From Phoronis australis (taxonomy: Eukaryota > Phoronida > Phoronidae), in assembly GCA_002633005.1 (NCBI GenBank), contig NMRA01000149.1, positions 261,870 to 325,869 on the forward strand: a stretch of DNA of 64,000 bases. Reading direction: 5' to 3'. Positions 49,301 to 55,849 of the stretch are shown one piece after another. Both the position numbers and the translations under genes were made by a program. Positions within the stretch are counted from its first letter, which is position 1. Each line of letters begins with the position of its first letter. Under the pieces are notes generated by a model. That model saw nothing but the letters and a program-made list of their open reading frames with translations, was not told where the DNA came from and did no database searches.

Positions 49301-52300
49301 GTTTCGTTATCAATAGCTTCTGTGTCTGATGCTTCGTCTCATGCGAGTAAAAATCGTTCTAAATTCCTCGTTGTTGGAAGACTCGTCGCTATAACCCTCG
49401 TATTCCATGTTAGTTCCTCGCCACCTTGTGTGACTGAGTGTAACGATCGTGCCTGCCACTTTGACTTGTCGTCACCCTCGATTACATAACCGCACAAGCC
49501 TGTATTAGAATTGACCTGGGGCGGTTTCCCACTGTCTAAACCGGAACAAAAGAACCAGCCTAACATACTGTAGTAAATTACTAGTGTTCCCACAGGACCC
49601 GATAAACAGTAAACATCTAATTAAGACCACAACATGGCACATGTATCCGACCATGTTGAATAAATCCCGAATAAAGGTGAAGCAAAATGGGTCAAACACA
49701 GACGCTTGATCAAGTTGCATTGTCCTTAATGTTCAGAGGTTCCGCTGGGTTTTTGAAACGCGAGTCCATATTAATTAAATTCCGGTCCCGAATCGTCCGT
49801 CACTTAAATTTAAGTTTGCTTCCTAGGATAAACTTGAGCCAACGACGTATGAACTGTGTCGTAAGGTACACACTAAGATGTTTTTCTCCTCAGTTTTTAA
49901 CTCGGTTTCTCGAAAGTTTCACTCGCAATTTCGGGTTCACGGAAGTGGCGGTCGTTTTGCGGAGTTTCAGTCAGTGGGAAAGCGTAACCCGAACTTAAAT
50001 TGCCATCGTAAATTCTATGCAGAGTTGCGCAACTCTGATGGAAGTAGTCACTATAGGGGTCGCGGCATGCAGTACACGGCATACGAGTAGACTAGCGATC
50101 AACTACATCATCTTTCATTTATTATCCCCCAATGTGGCCAGCGAAGAGGATTTAGTGGGAAGGTAATGGGAGTCGCGATGGAGCTATGATAAATCGGAGT
50201 TTCGCAACTGAGAAAGGGACTTTCGGTTTATGTGGCCTCATGCTGTTTTTACACAGGCGGGGATACATTTCGACCTTTGGTGAGGTTTTGCAAAAAGATT
50301 CCGATTTTGTCAAACTTAGCAATAAGTTTGAAAGCCCGCAAGTTTTCGATTCCAGCGCCACTTATTAAAAATGTCACAGATTGTACAGTAGTTACCTGGT
50401 AGGTTCTAACCGCCCTATCGGCGATGATGGAGCCAGCCTCAGGATCGAAGAACGCGTTGCAGTCAGGGTCACAGGTTACAGTAGGGAATTGCTTTTGAGT
50501 CTCTTCATAGGATAACCAACTGTATGGAAGGTTGAACTTGTCGAAGGAGTTTTTCATTGTGTGTAGGGTACGAAAGGGTGGCTTTTCTATCTTTAACAAT
50601 CCTTTATTCCTGTGTAAAAGAAATGAAGGCGAACTTGACAGGAGCCTTCTTGGTTATGAAACGTGAGCTCCCTCTTGGAAGACTAATGCGAGCAACTAGA
50701 CATTTTGATACTGGTTTTTGATCAATTACGAACGTTTACAATACAAAAGTGACCGCGGAAATGTACAAACGCTTAAATATACTTATTAAACTGTATGTAA
50801 TTCATAAAGTACAAATGCTAAACGATATTTTTTAAACATTCTAATTTTGATTGACATTTTATGGCCATAGCACAGAAGGCCTAGACACCTTAAACTACGA
50901 CTCAAAGTTAACAGTAGTAATTTTTGGTATTACAGTATTAGAACACCCAGTATGTATGCAACAATTAATATATAATTAGAATAAATATAATAAATAACAT
51001 GCAAAATATTATTTCCATGATGGTCCATACCAAAATAAAGTCATAATAAATGTGCTGGTCCAACCATTGACTTTCATACTTTCACATTTATTTCTTCCTG
51101 TGTCCATGCTATCATTTCGCAATTTTACGCAGAAGCAAAACATATCATGATCCCCAAGGGCCGAATCTTGTCGTTTTCAAACAAGCCATTGCATCGGGTT
51201 CAACAGAGATGACCACTTTTACTAAGTTATTATGCACATATTCAGAACCATAAACTCTGTTGAACAAAGTTCTAGTGTTAAACAGCACTCTTAACGCAAT
51301 ATGTAACACCTGAGTACATTCCACCAAAATGTTCTCACCTGTTAATAAGCTTTATGTCAGCTTCTTTTTCCAAATCAAACCACATGTCATACGCTTCTAG
51401 CATCATTTTAGCATAGATTTCTGTGTCGTATGCTTTTCGGATGATTCTCGACTGGCCACTTGAACTCCCTCTGGTGTGTGGTAACAAAAACTGGAGAGTA
51501 ATAAAACATAATTATCTTCTTTATGTACTTACACTGGAATGCAGTGTCAGATAGTGTAAGTATTATACTTTCAGATGAAGTATCGCGAAAAGTTTTATGT
51601 AATACAAACGAAGAGGATTTTTCACTGCAGTCAGCCAAGCTGACACAAGAGAGGTTTCGCAAAGCGACGTGAACGTGAATTATCCCCCCATTATTCCGCG
51701 TCATACGTGCCATTGTTTGCTTTGACATAATCCAGATAGTCTTTGAGATATTCAGGTCGCTTTAAACGCGAAACCTGCGGCCCCTTTTTATCTTATTTAG
51801 TAAGACACGGAAAAGATTTTTCATTTCGATAGGGTTCTCAAACTTTCTTCTTTATTTCAGTGTAAAATGAACACGATTCTTTTGTCTATTTTTGTTCTTA
51901 AAGTTAAAAAATTTCGCATCCTAGGAGTTGATCCCTTTTCCCAGGAGTTCGTAGAAACGACTTTTTTGACATTCAACACATATTTCTATCTTTCATATCT
52001 GTAGCGGATATGTACTACGATAACTGGACGTCCTGAGCTCAATTATTCTGTTCACGTTTACCTTTATGTTCACGTAAACATTTAGCTGTTGCGAAACCCA
52101 TTTTTTATTACTGTAACTTGAATAGGCACGAGCAATTAAGTACGCATCATTACAAAATTGAAGTTCACGTCTTTTGCGAAATCTCTCTACATTCGACATT
52201 TTGCACAGCGCACTTCATTGAATACTTCAACAGAAAGATTCACAGCAACTAAATTTATTTATTCAAGTTTGAAGTTTGAAGTTTGCTACCACGGTTTTAG

Positions 52301-55238
52301 ACTTTGTTACTGGTGGGGACAAGTCGTTAGGTTTTATATATCCTCTGTACCCTTTTAAAAATGCGAAAATGAACAACATAACAGGCCTGCGTTCCGTAGA
52401 GGTGAAAATATCGCGAAAACGCAAGGTGTCGCGATCCCCATAAATTAGGTCAAGCACGTGATTAAAATGTCCGCGTAGTCTAAAGACGACTCCGCGCCAT
52501 TTTTGTCGGGTGAGTAGGGAAGTGAATACTAGTGTAAGAAAATGACTGTAGGTCTATTTTAGATTGTCCGAAGCCGATTGCGTGTTGGCTGCCAGAACGA
52601 GGCTTTCTGTGTGGGACTGTAAATAAGAAAAGCGTAAACGCTATAAAACTAATCAAAACAATGACAGACAATCATATCTGTAAGAAGGTAAAAGTCATGG
52701 GGGGGGCACTTCACCAATCTTTTACCCCGTCCCGTGGTCCCAATTTTCGGATAACGACAACTTCCACCACCCATGGTCATTGGCAATTTGGCGCAACCGT
52801 CATGGCGTGCGAACTTTGCTGTTTGAGGTTCGCTTACGAAGTAAATGGCCGAACTAGGGTAAGAGAACTACTTCAAATGTGTTTTTTCCACGTTCATTTC
52901 ACCTATTGCATGATGATGAGACATGTGGTCCCGAAATATAGCAATTATTTTAACTTGTTTGACCCTTATGTCTCTTGGTGTTTTGCTGCATGACTTCACA
53001 CCTGAAAATAGGAGATTTATATAGATACAAGGACCGAGTATATATTAGCTGTCTAACAAAAAGTTTGTGTCAACGAAGGGCTACTACCGAATTATACTGA
53101 TTTGGAAAATACATGAATCAGATATAATTAATATACTGATTTGTTCTGTGAAGTACATTTACTCAGAGGCCGTGTNAACTCAGATAGTTATCTGTGGTAG
53201 AAACGACTTTTTCACATTCAACATATATTTCTATATTTCATATCTGTAGCGGATATGTACTACGATAACTGGACGTCATGAGCTCAATTATTCTGTTAAC
53301 GTTTACCTTTACGTTCACGTAAACATTTAGCTGTTGCAAAACCCATTTTTTATTACTGTAACGGGAATCGGCACGCATCATTACAAAATTGAAGTTCACG
53401 TCTTTTGCGAAATCTCTACATTCGACATTTTGCACACCGCACTTCATTGAATACTTCAACAGAAAGATTCACAGCAGCTAAATTTATTTATTCAAGTTTG
53501 AAGTTTGCTACCACGGCTTTAGACGTAGTTACTGGTAGGGACAAGTCGTTAGGTTTTATATATCCTCTGTACTCTTTTAAAAATGCGGAAATGAACAACA
53601 TAAAAGGCCTGCGTTCCGTAGAGGTGAAAATATCGCGAAAACGCAAGGTGTCGCGATCCCCATAAATTACAGGTCAAGCACGTGATTAAAATGTCCGCGT
53701 AGTCTAAAGACGACTCTGCGCCATTTTTGTCGGGTAAGTAGGGAAGTGAATACTAGTGTAAGACAATGACTGTCGGTCTATTTTAGATTGCCGATTGCGT
53801 GTTGGCTGCCAGAACGAGGCTTTTTGTGTGGGACTGTAACTAAGAAAACGCTATGAAACTAATCAAAACAATGACAGACAATCATATCTGTAAGAAGGTA
53901 AAAGTCATGGGGGGGGCACTTCACCAGCTTTTACCCCGTCCCGTGGTCCCAATTTTCAGATAACCACAACTTCCACCACCCATGGTTGTTGGCAATTTGG
54001 CGCAACCGTCATGGCGTGCGAACTTCGCTGTTTGAGGTTCGCTTACGAAGTAAATGGCCGAACTAGGGAAAGAGAACTCCTTCAAATGTGTTTTTTCCAC
54101 TTCATTTCACCTATTGCATGATGATGAGACATGTGGTCCCGAAATATAGCAAATTATTTTAACTTGTTTGACCCTTATGTCTCTTGGTGTTTTGCTGCAT
54201 GACTTCACACCTGAAAATAGGAGATTTATATAGATACAAGGACCGAGTATATATTAGCTGTCTAACAAAAAGTTTGTGTCAACGAAGGGCTACTACCGAA
54301 TTATACTGATTTGGAAAATACATGAATCAGATATAATTAATATACTGATTTGTTCTGTGAAGTACATTTACTCAGAGGCCGTGTTACTCATTGAACTCTT
54401 TAAGAAAGAGATTTACAATACGTGGATATGGAAAAATATCTTTGCATCGGAAATGGTGAATATGAACGACAGAAGATTGTCCTCTTTGACTCTTTCGTTT
54501 CTTTGAACGCTAGCTAGTGTTAAAAATGCCATGTTTCTTTAAAAACGTGAATCAAATTTGTAGCACGCGCCATCTAGTGACTTCCTCGAGAACTGTATGT
54601 ACAAGTATAAACAGGAAAGGAAACAATAGGTAAATAAATTGGGGTTTTAAAGAAAATACCACTACTGATGCACATAAAAACAAGTGTGAACATAAAAAAC
54701 AAAACAATTCCAAATACTACGCAATCGTTATTTGATAGTGAGATAAACAAATAATAAAAACTGTGCCTTGTTTCATTAGGGTAATGATGAAATAATACTC
54801 AATTACATAAAAATAATCTCGCAAAACGAGACTTTCGAGAGATTGCAATGGTAACTGCTTCTGAGATGGTTTCCGGAACACTGGAGGACCCGGGTTTGTA
54901 AATTAGTACTTCATTTACATATTCACAATTTAATGAGACTATTTATCTCTAAATTTGATGTCTTGCCTCAAAATGCGTGTGCGTAAGTGTGCGTACGCGC
55001 CTGTGCCTGCCTTCGTACCTGCGTGTGTGAGTGCGTGTATGTTTAAAATAATCATGCTTTTCTTCACATGGATTTTATGTATGTGTTATTATTGTCAATA
55101 AAACTTTCTTTTTTCACTTACTTGTTCCAACAAAAGTGTCTTAACACCAGATTTCTGCAAAGTATATGCTGTAGCAGAACCTTCTATCCCCGCCCCGAAC
55201 ACTATAGCATCCCAAACCGCCGACTCCGAGGTAGACAT
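16180..55238 (-). CDS. PIPOX: Peroxisomal sarcosine/L-pipecolate oxidase, 8 exons, complete
   Basis: Eight exons join in phase to 1161 bases (386 codons plus stop; human PIPOX is 390 residues). CDS pieces: 55238-55122, 51490-51339, 50609-50396, 45777-45595, 44798-44655, 43724-43578, 20360-20285, 16307-16180, all bounded by GT-AG. The enzyme is a flavoprotein of the monomeric sarcosine oxidase family that oxidises L-pipecolate and sarcosine with oxygen, giving hydrogen peroxide, in peroxisomes. Visible: FAD-binding GAGIEG (residues 15-20), [23 protein letters not shown] whose Cys316 matches the covalent-FAD cysteine, and GHGFK with Lys349 at the substrate-carboxylate lysine position. Oddities: a Ser replaces the usual His in GSSHG, AAGFAG replaces GAGFSG, and the C-terminus SAL is only a weak PTS1 (human AHL). 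Intron 6 (about 23 kb) contains an opposite-strand gene and many mobile elements. Confidence 0.93.
16487..18408 (-). mobile_element. L1/Tx1-like non-LTR retrotransposon remnant
   Basis: The minus strand carries reverse-transcriptase remnants in order. [20 protein letters not shown] is followed by QRDP-like and [11 protein letters not shown] blocks. The active-site box is degraded to a stop plus [10 protein letters not shown] in place of YADD. Next comes [10 protein letters not shown]-like text, and finally a zinc-knuckle-type C-terminus [19 protein letters not shown]. Several stops and frameshifts make it inactive. It lies within intron 7 of PIPOX in the same orientation. Confidence 0.75.
18650..20284. 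other. PIPOX intron 7, nothing recognised
   Basis: AT-rich intron sequence between the LINE remnant and exon 7, with no domain-bearing frame or clear repeat. Confidence 0.3.
20285..20360 (-). CDS. PIPOX: PIPOX exon 7
   Basis: A short exon of 76 bases with acceptor TTTTCAG and donor G/GTAAGA in phase 1. It encodes [20 protein letters not shown] and AAGFA. It aligns with the family block TPDE.FILDRHP..N..I.AGFSG, with Ala in place of the usual Ser. It lies 23 kb from exon 6 yet fits exactly in phase. Confidence 0.9.
20411..20458. repeat. Near-perfect 22-bp stem-loop
   Basis: GAAGTTCTCAATAACA..CATT pairs with AATGATTGTTATTGAGAACTTC, with one mismatch in 22 and a 4-base loop TCTG (20433-20436). 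It sits about 50 bases upstream (gene sense) of PIPOX exon 7. It could be a MITE remnant or an RNA hairpin. Confidence 0.8.
21650..21790. repeat. GGGGGCTAAAGC-type MITE fragments
   Basis: Two short units occur here, AAGTGGGGGCTAAAGCTCC and AAGGGGGGGCTATAGCCCCC, each near GCGCC/GCCGCCC sequence. A similar unit occurs at 40115-40185. Small G/C palindromes of this type are usually termini of hAT-like non-autonomous elements. Confidence 0.45.
22158..22284 (+). promoter_or_regulatory. Heat-shock element array
   Basis: Alternating GAA/TTC units with exact two-base spacing. 22158-22170 GAAnnTTCnnGAA; 22203-22215 GAAnnTTCnnGAG; 22238-22255 TTCnnGAAnnTTCnnGAA, a perfect four-unit element; 22277-22284 TTCnnGAA. 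This is the HSF trimer-binding consensus. The array lies just upstream of a TATA box. Confidence 0.75.
22298..22305 (+). promoter_or_regulatory. TATA box
   Basis: TATAAATA in the context GGCTATAAATAC, 13 bases after the last heat-shock unit. Transcription would start near 22330. Confidence 0.65.
22331..22411 (+). repeat. Four tandem 20-bp units
   Basis: GATCAAGTCAGTTCAAGAGA is repeated four times with one or two changes per unit, directly after the presumed start site. A short minisatellite in the putative leader. Confidence 0.85.
22716..24430. other. PIPOX intron 6, nothing recognised
   Basis: AT-rich sequence with no identifiable frame, element or strong repeat. Confidence 0.3.
24440..24830 (+). 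mobile_element. LTR-retrotransposon remnant (LTR end and leader)
   Basis: An LTR-like end, CTGTATAACA (to 24700), is followed by ACTAGCGACGAGGATAATGA, which resembles the primer-binding/leader sequence after LTRs of Ty3-like elements. Next comes a frame beginning [10 protein letters not shown] that looks like the start of a Gag and stops early. It is cut off by the LINE tail at 24831. The LTR left end is not defined. Confidence 0.4.
24831..24856. repeat. (TCAA)n microsatellite, LINE 3' tail
   Basis: About 6.5 copies of TCAA; on the minus strand this is the ATTG-type short repeat that ends CR1/L2-group LINEs. It marks the 3' end of the element extending to about 28.5 kb. Confidence 0.85.
28173..28224 (-). 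other. 2A-like oligopeptide motif in LINE leader
   Basis: The minus frame reads [18 protein letters not shown]: a leucine-rich stretch, then GDVHLNPGP. The 2A ribosome-skipping consensus is DxExNPGP; here the E position is H. A stop follows shortly after, so this copy is not translated as a full polyprotein. Confidence 0.65.
28552..29929. other. PIPOX intron 6, nothing recognised
   Basis: AT-rich sequence. A short motif CAAGATGGCGAACAAAATGG occurs near 29848 but no domain-bearing frame. Confidence 0.3.
29930..30320 (+). repeat. Three diverged tandem units of about 150 bp
   Basis: Units begin near 29947, 30099 and 30249 with GGTCAACAAATCC, GGTCGACTAATCC and GGTCAGCACGTCC. Each contains a CTACCATTTTC/CCACCATTTTC-AAGATGG core about 50 bases later. 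An old satellite-like array. Confidence 0.55.
31500..31507. other. Assembly gap (8 N)
   Basis: N run at the centre of the inverted repeat, after a G-run; probably a sequencing block at a palindrome. Confidence 0.99.
31973..32045 (+). mobile_element. tRNA-like SINE head
   Basis: The A-box-like TGGTGCAGTGG (31981-31991) and B-box-like TGAGTTCGAGT (32022-32032) are 41 bases apart, the tRNA promoter layout. The context GGAGTGGTGGTGCAGTGG and CACCAGGTTGTGAG is typical of a tRNA-derived SINE. It lies in the segment unique to one arm of the inverted repeat. Confidence 0.55.
32411..32547. mobile_element. Short MITE (TTCAGTA...TACTGAA ends)
   Basis: The left end TTCAGTAACGCTAGGACC and right end GGTCCTAGCGTCTACTGAA are inverted. 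The interior has AAGCAAGACTTCGCGA and GAGCACGTGA. An inverted relative lies at 55725-55839. Confidence 0.7.
33150..34937 (+). CDS. Fukutin-related-protein-like LicD-family transferase, intronless
   Basis: One uninterrupted 595-residue frame. The ATG at 33150 has a good context (AACATGG). Residues 12-32 form a signal-anchor helix ([19 protein letters not shown]), so a Golgi type II protein is predicted. The middle part resembles the N-terminal stem/GT-like domain of FKRP. The C-terminal part is a LicD/FKTN nucleotidyltransferase-like domain: CCFELLN (from residue 411), [11 protein letters not shown], then the metal-binding LPWDIDADF (451-459, DxD at 454-458). FKRP transfers ribitol-5-phosphate to alpha-dystroglycan glycans; whether this divergent relative does so is inference. 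It is nested in PIPOX intron 6 on the opposite strand. AATAAA at 35064. Human FKRP is 495 residues; the extra length is mostly N-terminal. Confidence 0.85.
   Translation: MAAGWSSNRSMKVVIFAMIIAYVVLFVVFASNLCSTFNGYESWSVDDTRPDFLENELIRVGKFVIEARKHARSSRTLKSLNQALDYISEKLRDSSRLDALNISSSVSNNLDVENRTVTRLNEPDVCPEVYKGKLDFERGWEFESCQSKALDSLVTLVLNGWTYSSQELYDIFKQIRLDYPKVRVVVSVKFSTLKRDEHQFDKNIDMITGLKEYSWYSLIKHVRTKYLVVLRDVHRFSNQSRIERLISVSSRFNVPLVGGATVGQNGHWWHGCYQMTMKNYSLTYEHGYDFSRDSCWFCDHLSGPFLARTDHLKRAISFLNLTHDNIIFSELFVHALRRKTIAMSCPDVMFHVRTITIENAETKQSWLPLAKEQMLIKINSFTGATFSFSCQELSISCAGFNTFKGKLVAPCCFELLNVCIKAFMKFCIENNVFIDIRFGTLLGALKFKKSLPWDIDADFQYYTGNHSTLIKSIPEMNKLGCSFSPADLYGTMDANGWYVDVTRVAMTPSLLYRQRTGQNQTYVLYDGMWVKAPPNPGRILRIEYKYDIFQHANSRRHTGLAGYVPGSFVSCPNSYIQHSCLDQYYVDGSLQFTQT
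35064..35069 (+). terminator. Polyadenylation signal of FKRP-like gene
   Basis: AATAAA in AGAAATAAAAGTC, 127 bases after the stop codon of the FKRP-like gene. Confidence 0.7.
35493..35525 (-). ncRNA. Hammerhead-like core in transposon end (candidate)
   Basis: The minus strand reads CTGAGGA, one base, GGTGT, a 10-base loop, ACACC, GAAAC. CUGANGA and GAAA flanking a stem is the hammerhead ribozyme core, seen in Penelope-like elements and retrozymes. One extra base breaks the ideal junction and stems I/III were not established. Confidence 0.3.
37110..37472 (+). promoter_or_regulatory. Repeated GAAGTTAAC motif upstream of a TATA box
   Basis: GCGAAGTTAACTG, CGAAGTTAACCG, GCGAAGTTAACTG and AGAAGTTAACCA occur within about 280 bases, several followed by GTTCAT/C and CGTCGACGCT. 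A TATAAAAG box is at 37465-37472. ATG 37501 opens only a 23-codon frame; a second frame (to 37936) has no recognisable domain. Could be an LTR or a gene promoter remnant. Confidence 0.4.
38093..38416 (-). other. Unrecognised open frame of about 108 codons
   Basis: The minus frame reads [20 protein letters not shown], then [33 protein letters not shown] and [17 protein letters not shown] before a stop. Composition looks protein-like and no stop interrupts it. I recognise no family. It may be an exon or transposon fragment. Confidence 0.25.
38436..38560 (-). repeat. CGTAATTACG-rich repeat, inverted copy
   Basis: Reverse complement relative of 42000-42330. It contains GTAATTACACTCGTAATTACG and TTTTACGACCGTAATTAATA, followed by GTGAGAAATTGATTTGTAGG, matching the other copy. 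Confidence 0.6.
40115..40185 (+). mobile_element. Small GGGGGCTAAAGCCCCC MITE
   Basis: GCGACGCAGCATTGAAAAAA and GTGGGGGCTAAAGCCCCCC are followed by ATGCTGCGCCACC. The outer CGCAGCAT/ATGCTGCG are inverted, giving a compact palindromic element. Confidence 0.5.
40612..40733 (+). pseudogene. THAP-domain fragment, frameshifted
   Basis: ATG 40612 gives [11 protein letters not shown], then a shift of one frame continues [20 protein letters not shown] and RFPTDKDR before TGA. CxxxxC spacing plus FFRFP is the N-terminal half of a THAP zinc finger. The C..H half is missing. Probably a P-element-like transposon relic. Confidence 0.55.
41100..41640 (-). mobile_element. LINE 3' fragment, copy 1, with MITE inside
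   Basis: The minus strand reads RCSNHSL..ERGRHTN, then [20 protein letters not shown] and DLRVQYF, typical of the C-terminal zinc-binding part of non-LTR retrotransposon polyproteins. A relative occurs at 61200-61831. A hAT-like MITE (41392-41551) interrupts the frame. Confidence 0.7.
41392..41551 (+). mobile_element. hAT-like MITE, copy 1
   Basis: Begins CAGGGGCGGATCCAGGATTT and ends AAATGAGCCACTG. The termini are imperfect inverted CAGTGGCGGA-type repeats with G/C runs inside. The same interior (GCCAGGATTTTGCC, AGACATTCGCACC) is in 41837-41997. Confidence 0.75.
41837..41997 (+). mobile_element. hAT-like MITE, copy 2
   Basis: Begins CAGAGGGGTGGATCCAGGAT and ends CCTCTAAATCCGCCACTG. It shares its interior with copy 1, 300 bases away. 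No clear 8-bp target duplication was seen. Confidence 0.75.
42000..42330 (+). repeat. Dense TACGAGCG/CGTAATTACG motif array
   Basis: Many near-copies of ACGAGCGTAAT, TTACGAGCG and GTCGTAATCACGAG at irregular 20-40-base spacing, with a non-repetitive block (CTTCAGAGCTCACGTGACC). An inverted relative lies at 38436-38560. Confidence 0.6.
42443..42680. mobile_element. MITE with GGGGCCCGTT ends
   Basis: The left end GGGGCCCGTTCCAACAAAAC and right end GTTTCTTGCAACGAGCCCC are inverted, as are internal GACTTA/TAAGTC tracts. About 240 bp, non-coding. GGGGCCCGTT-type ends are common in non-autonomous Harbinger/ISL2EU-type families. Confidence 0.7.
43578..43724 (-). CDS. PIPOX: PIPOX exon 6 (covalent flavin Cys)
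   Basis: Acceptor TTTTTTAG. It encodes [20 protein letters not shown] through VVEPCMYT, with donor ACG/GTAAGC in phase 0. Cys316 matches the covalently flavinylated cysteine. Confidence 0.93.
44655..44798 (-). CDS. PIPOX: PIPOX exon 5
   Basis: Acceptor CCATTCTAG. It encodes [20 protein letters not shown] through [10 protein letters not shown], with donor AAG/GTAAGC in phase 0. It corresponds to the substrate-domain strands containing INVCYW in mammals. Confidence 0.92.
45595..45777 (-). CDS. PIPOX: PIPOX exon 4
   Basis: Acceptor CTGTTTACAG. It encodes [20 protein letters not shown], then [18 protein letters not shown] and LGLNLPIK, with donor AAG/GTACGT in phase 0. The GPW..K/L block is characteristic of the family. 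Confidence 0.92.
46149..46438. mobile_element. Complete Harbinger-like MITE with TTA duplication
   Basis: Terminal inverted repeats of about 40 bp begin AAGGCGAAGGCAACCTTTTT. Flanking TTA trinucleotides lie at 46146-46148 and 46439-46441, fitting the PIF/Harbinger target preference. The interior matches 55-276. It sits in PIPOX intron 3. Confidence 0.8.
47075..47260 (+). pseudogene. THAP-domain fragment
   Basis: The frame [20 protein letters not shown] is followed by [17 protein letters not shown] and then a stop at 47260. CxxxxC, then HRF and LW match the first half of a THAP zinc finger. The ATG at 47097 is out of frame with it and the C..H half is missing, so this is a fragment. Confidence 0.5.
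47836..47885 (-). repeat. TGATAAAG-stem-GAAAC transposon motif
   Basis: The minus strand reads TTGATAAAGAGCGTACCGCT then CGAAACGCG, a 5-bp GAGCG/CGCTC hairpin followed by GAAAC. Similar motifs close Penelope-like and related elements; compare 35493-35525. Confidence 0.35.
47951..48147 (+). repeat. Two tandem 97-bp units plus partial third
   Basis: GTGACAACC at 47951 recurs at 48048, and the units share GGAGCACTAAGGGTTCGGGC and CTGTTCCGAAGGGGCGTCGG. A partial third unit follows near 48150. Downstream, CTGTTGCCAACAAGCCGGCT-like segments repeat three times (48188-48300). The long plus frame across here has repeat-derived composition and is probably not a gene. Confidence 0.75.
48606..49130 (+). 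repeat. Dispersed repeat of about 0.5 kb, forward copy
   Basis: Inverted relative of 11900-12412. It shares CTCTGTCAAAAA, GATGAGCACAGAAACTTTAT, CAACCAACTAGTTTTTT and CATCTTGAAGAAGAGTGCAG. It sits in PIPOX intron 3. Confidence 0.75.
50396..50609 (-). CDS. PIPOX: PIPOX exon 3
   Basis: Acceptor TTTTACACAG. It encodes [20 protein letters not shown], then QKQFPTV, then [19 protein letters not shown], and ends at donor CAG/GTAACT in phase 0. The DPxxGxIxADxAxR pattern is typical of DAO-family sarcosine oxidases. Confidence 0.92.
51339..51490 (-). CDS. PIPOX: PIPOX exon 2
   Basis: The acceptor CTCTCCAG is followed by [20 protein letters not shown] and the end [10 protein letters not shown]-like tail ([11 protein letters not shown]), with donor AACAG/GTGAGA in phase 2. 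The RGSS..SRIIR block contacts FAD in the family. Confidence 0.92.
51951..54384 (+). repeat. Tandem duplication of about 1.2 kb
   Basis: Copy 1 (51951-53175) and copy 2 (53197-54384) are nearly identical along their length, both starting GTAGAAACGACTTTTT and ending GAGGCCGTGT. They differ by scattered substitutions and small indels. A single N (53176) and 20 unique bases separate them. No domain-bearing frame is present. Located in PIPOX intron 1. Confidence 0.9.
55122..55238 (-). CDS. PIPOX: PIPOX exon 1 (start, FAD fold)
   Basis: ATG at 55238-55236. It encodes [20 protein letters not shown] and on to KTLLLEQ, the Rossmann beta-alpha-beta with GxGxxG, then a perfect CAA/GTAAGTG donor in phase 0. 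Confidence 0.93.
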
Positions 55239-55724
55239 TGTGACTTTGTTGTCGAGATTTCAAGACAGGTGACCTATGAAATGACGAAGATAGTACAAAC
55301 ATTAATTTCCGCTTCTGCGTAAAGCACTCATATCTTAGAGCATGTTTGGGGAACTATCTGGGGCAAACACGTAGAATCTGGAACCACCAATACTGGTCAC
55401 AAAAACCTCAAATATTATCATTTTAAACGTCACCTTCCGTCATCTGTTGCCTAGACTGGCTTCAAGACATTCGTTCAGCTTCCTTCCACTTGAGCAGTTT
55501 ATAAAAGGAATTTCACCGTACACCCATATAGCTGAAACGTATTCTAAAGTAATACTTTTCCAATATCTAATCAAATATTTTCAAACTAATTAATATTAAG
55601 TAGGACATTTTCAAATTAATTTTTAAATTACTGGTGGTGCACCAACAAAATGGTACTACGGTTGAACAGTATTATACTTCATTTTTTATAGATACCCCTG
55701 AACTTCAGGCGAGACCAGGTAGAA

Positions 55725-55839
55725 TTCAGTAGCTGCCTCGCGCGAAAAAAATCTAGCCAAAATCACGTGCTCTCGTTGAAACTACACGGCAAAAATGTCG
55801 CGAAGTCTTGCTTTTTAGCGAGGTCCTAGCGTTACTGAA
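55725..55839. mobile_element. Short MITE, second copy
   Basis: Inverted relative of 32411-32547, with TTCAGTA at the left and AGGTCCTAGCGTTACTGAA at the right. The interior AATCACGTGCTCTC and GTCGCGAAGTCTTGC is shared. Lies 0.5 kb upstream of the PIPOX start codon. Confidence 0.7.
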
Positions 55840-55849
55840 CTCTACCCAT

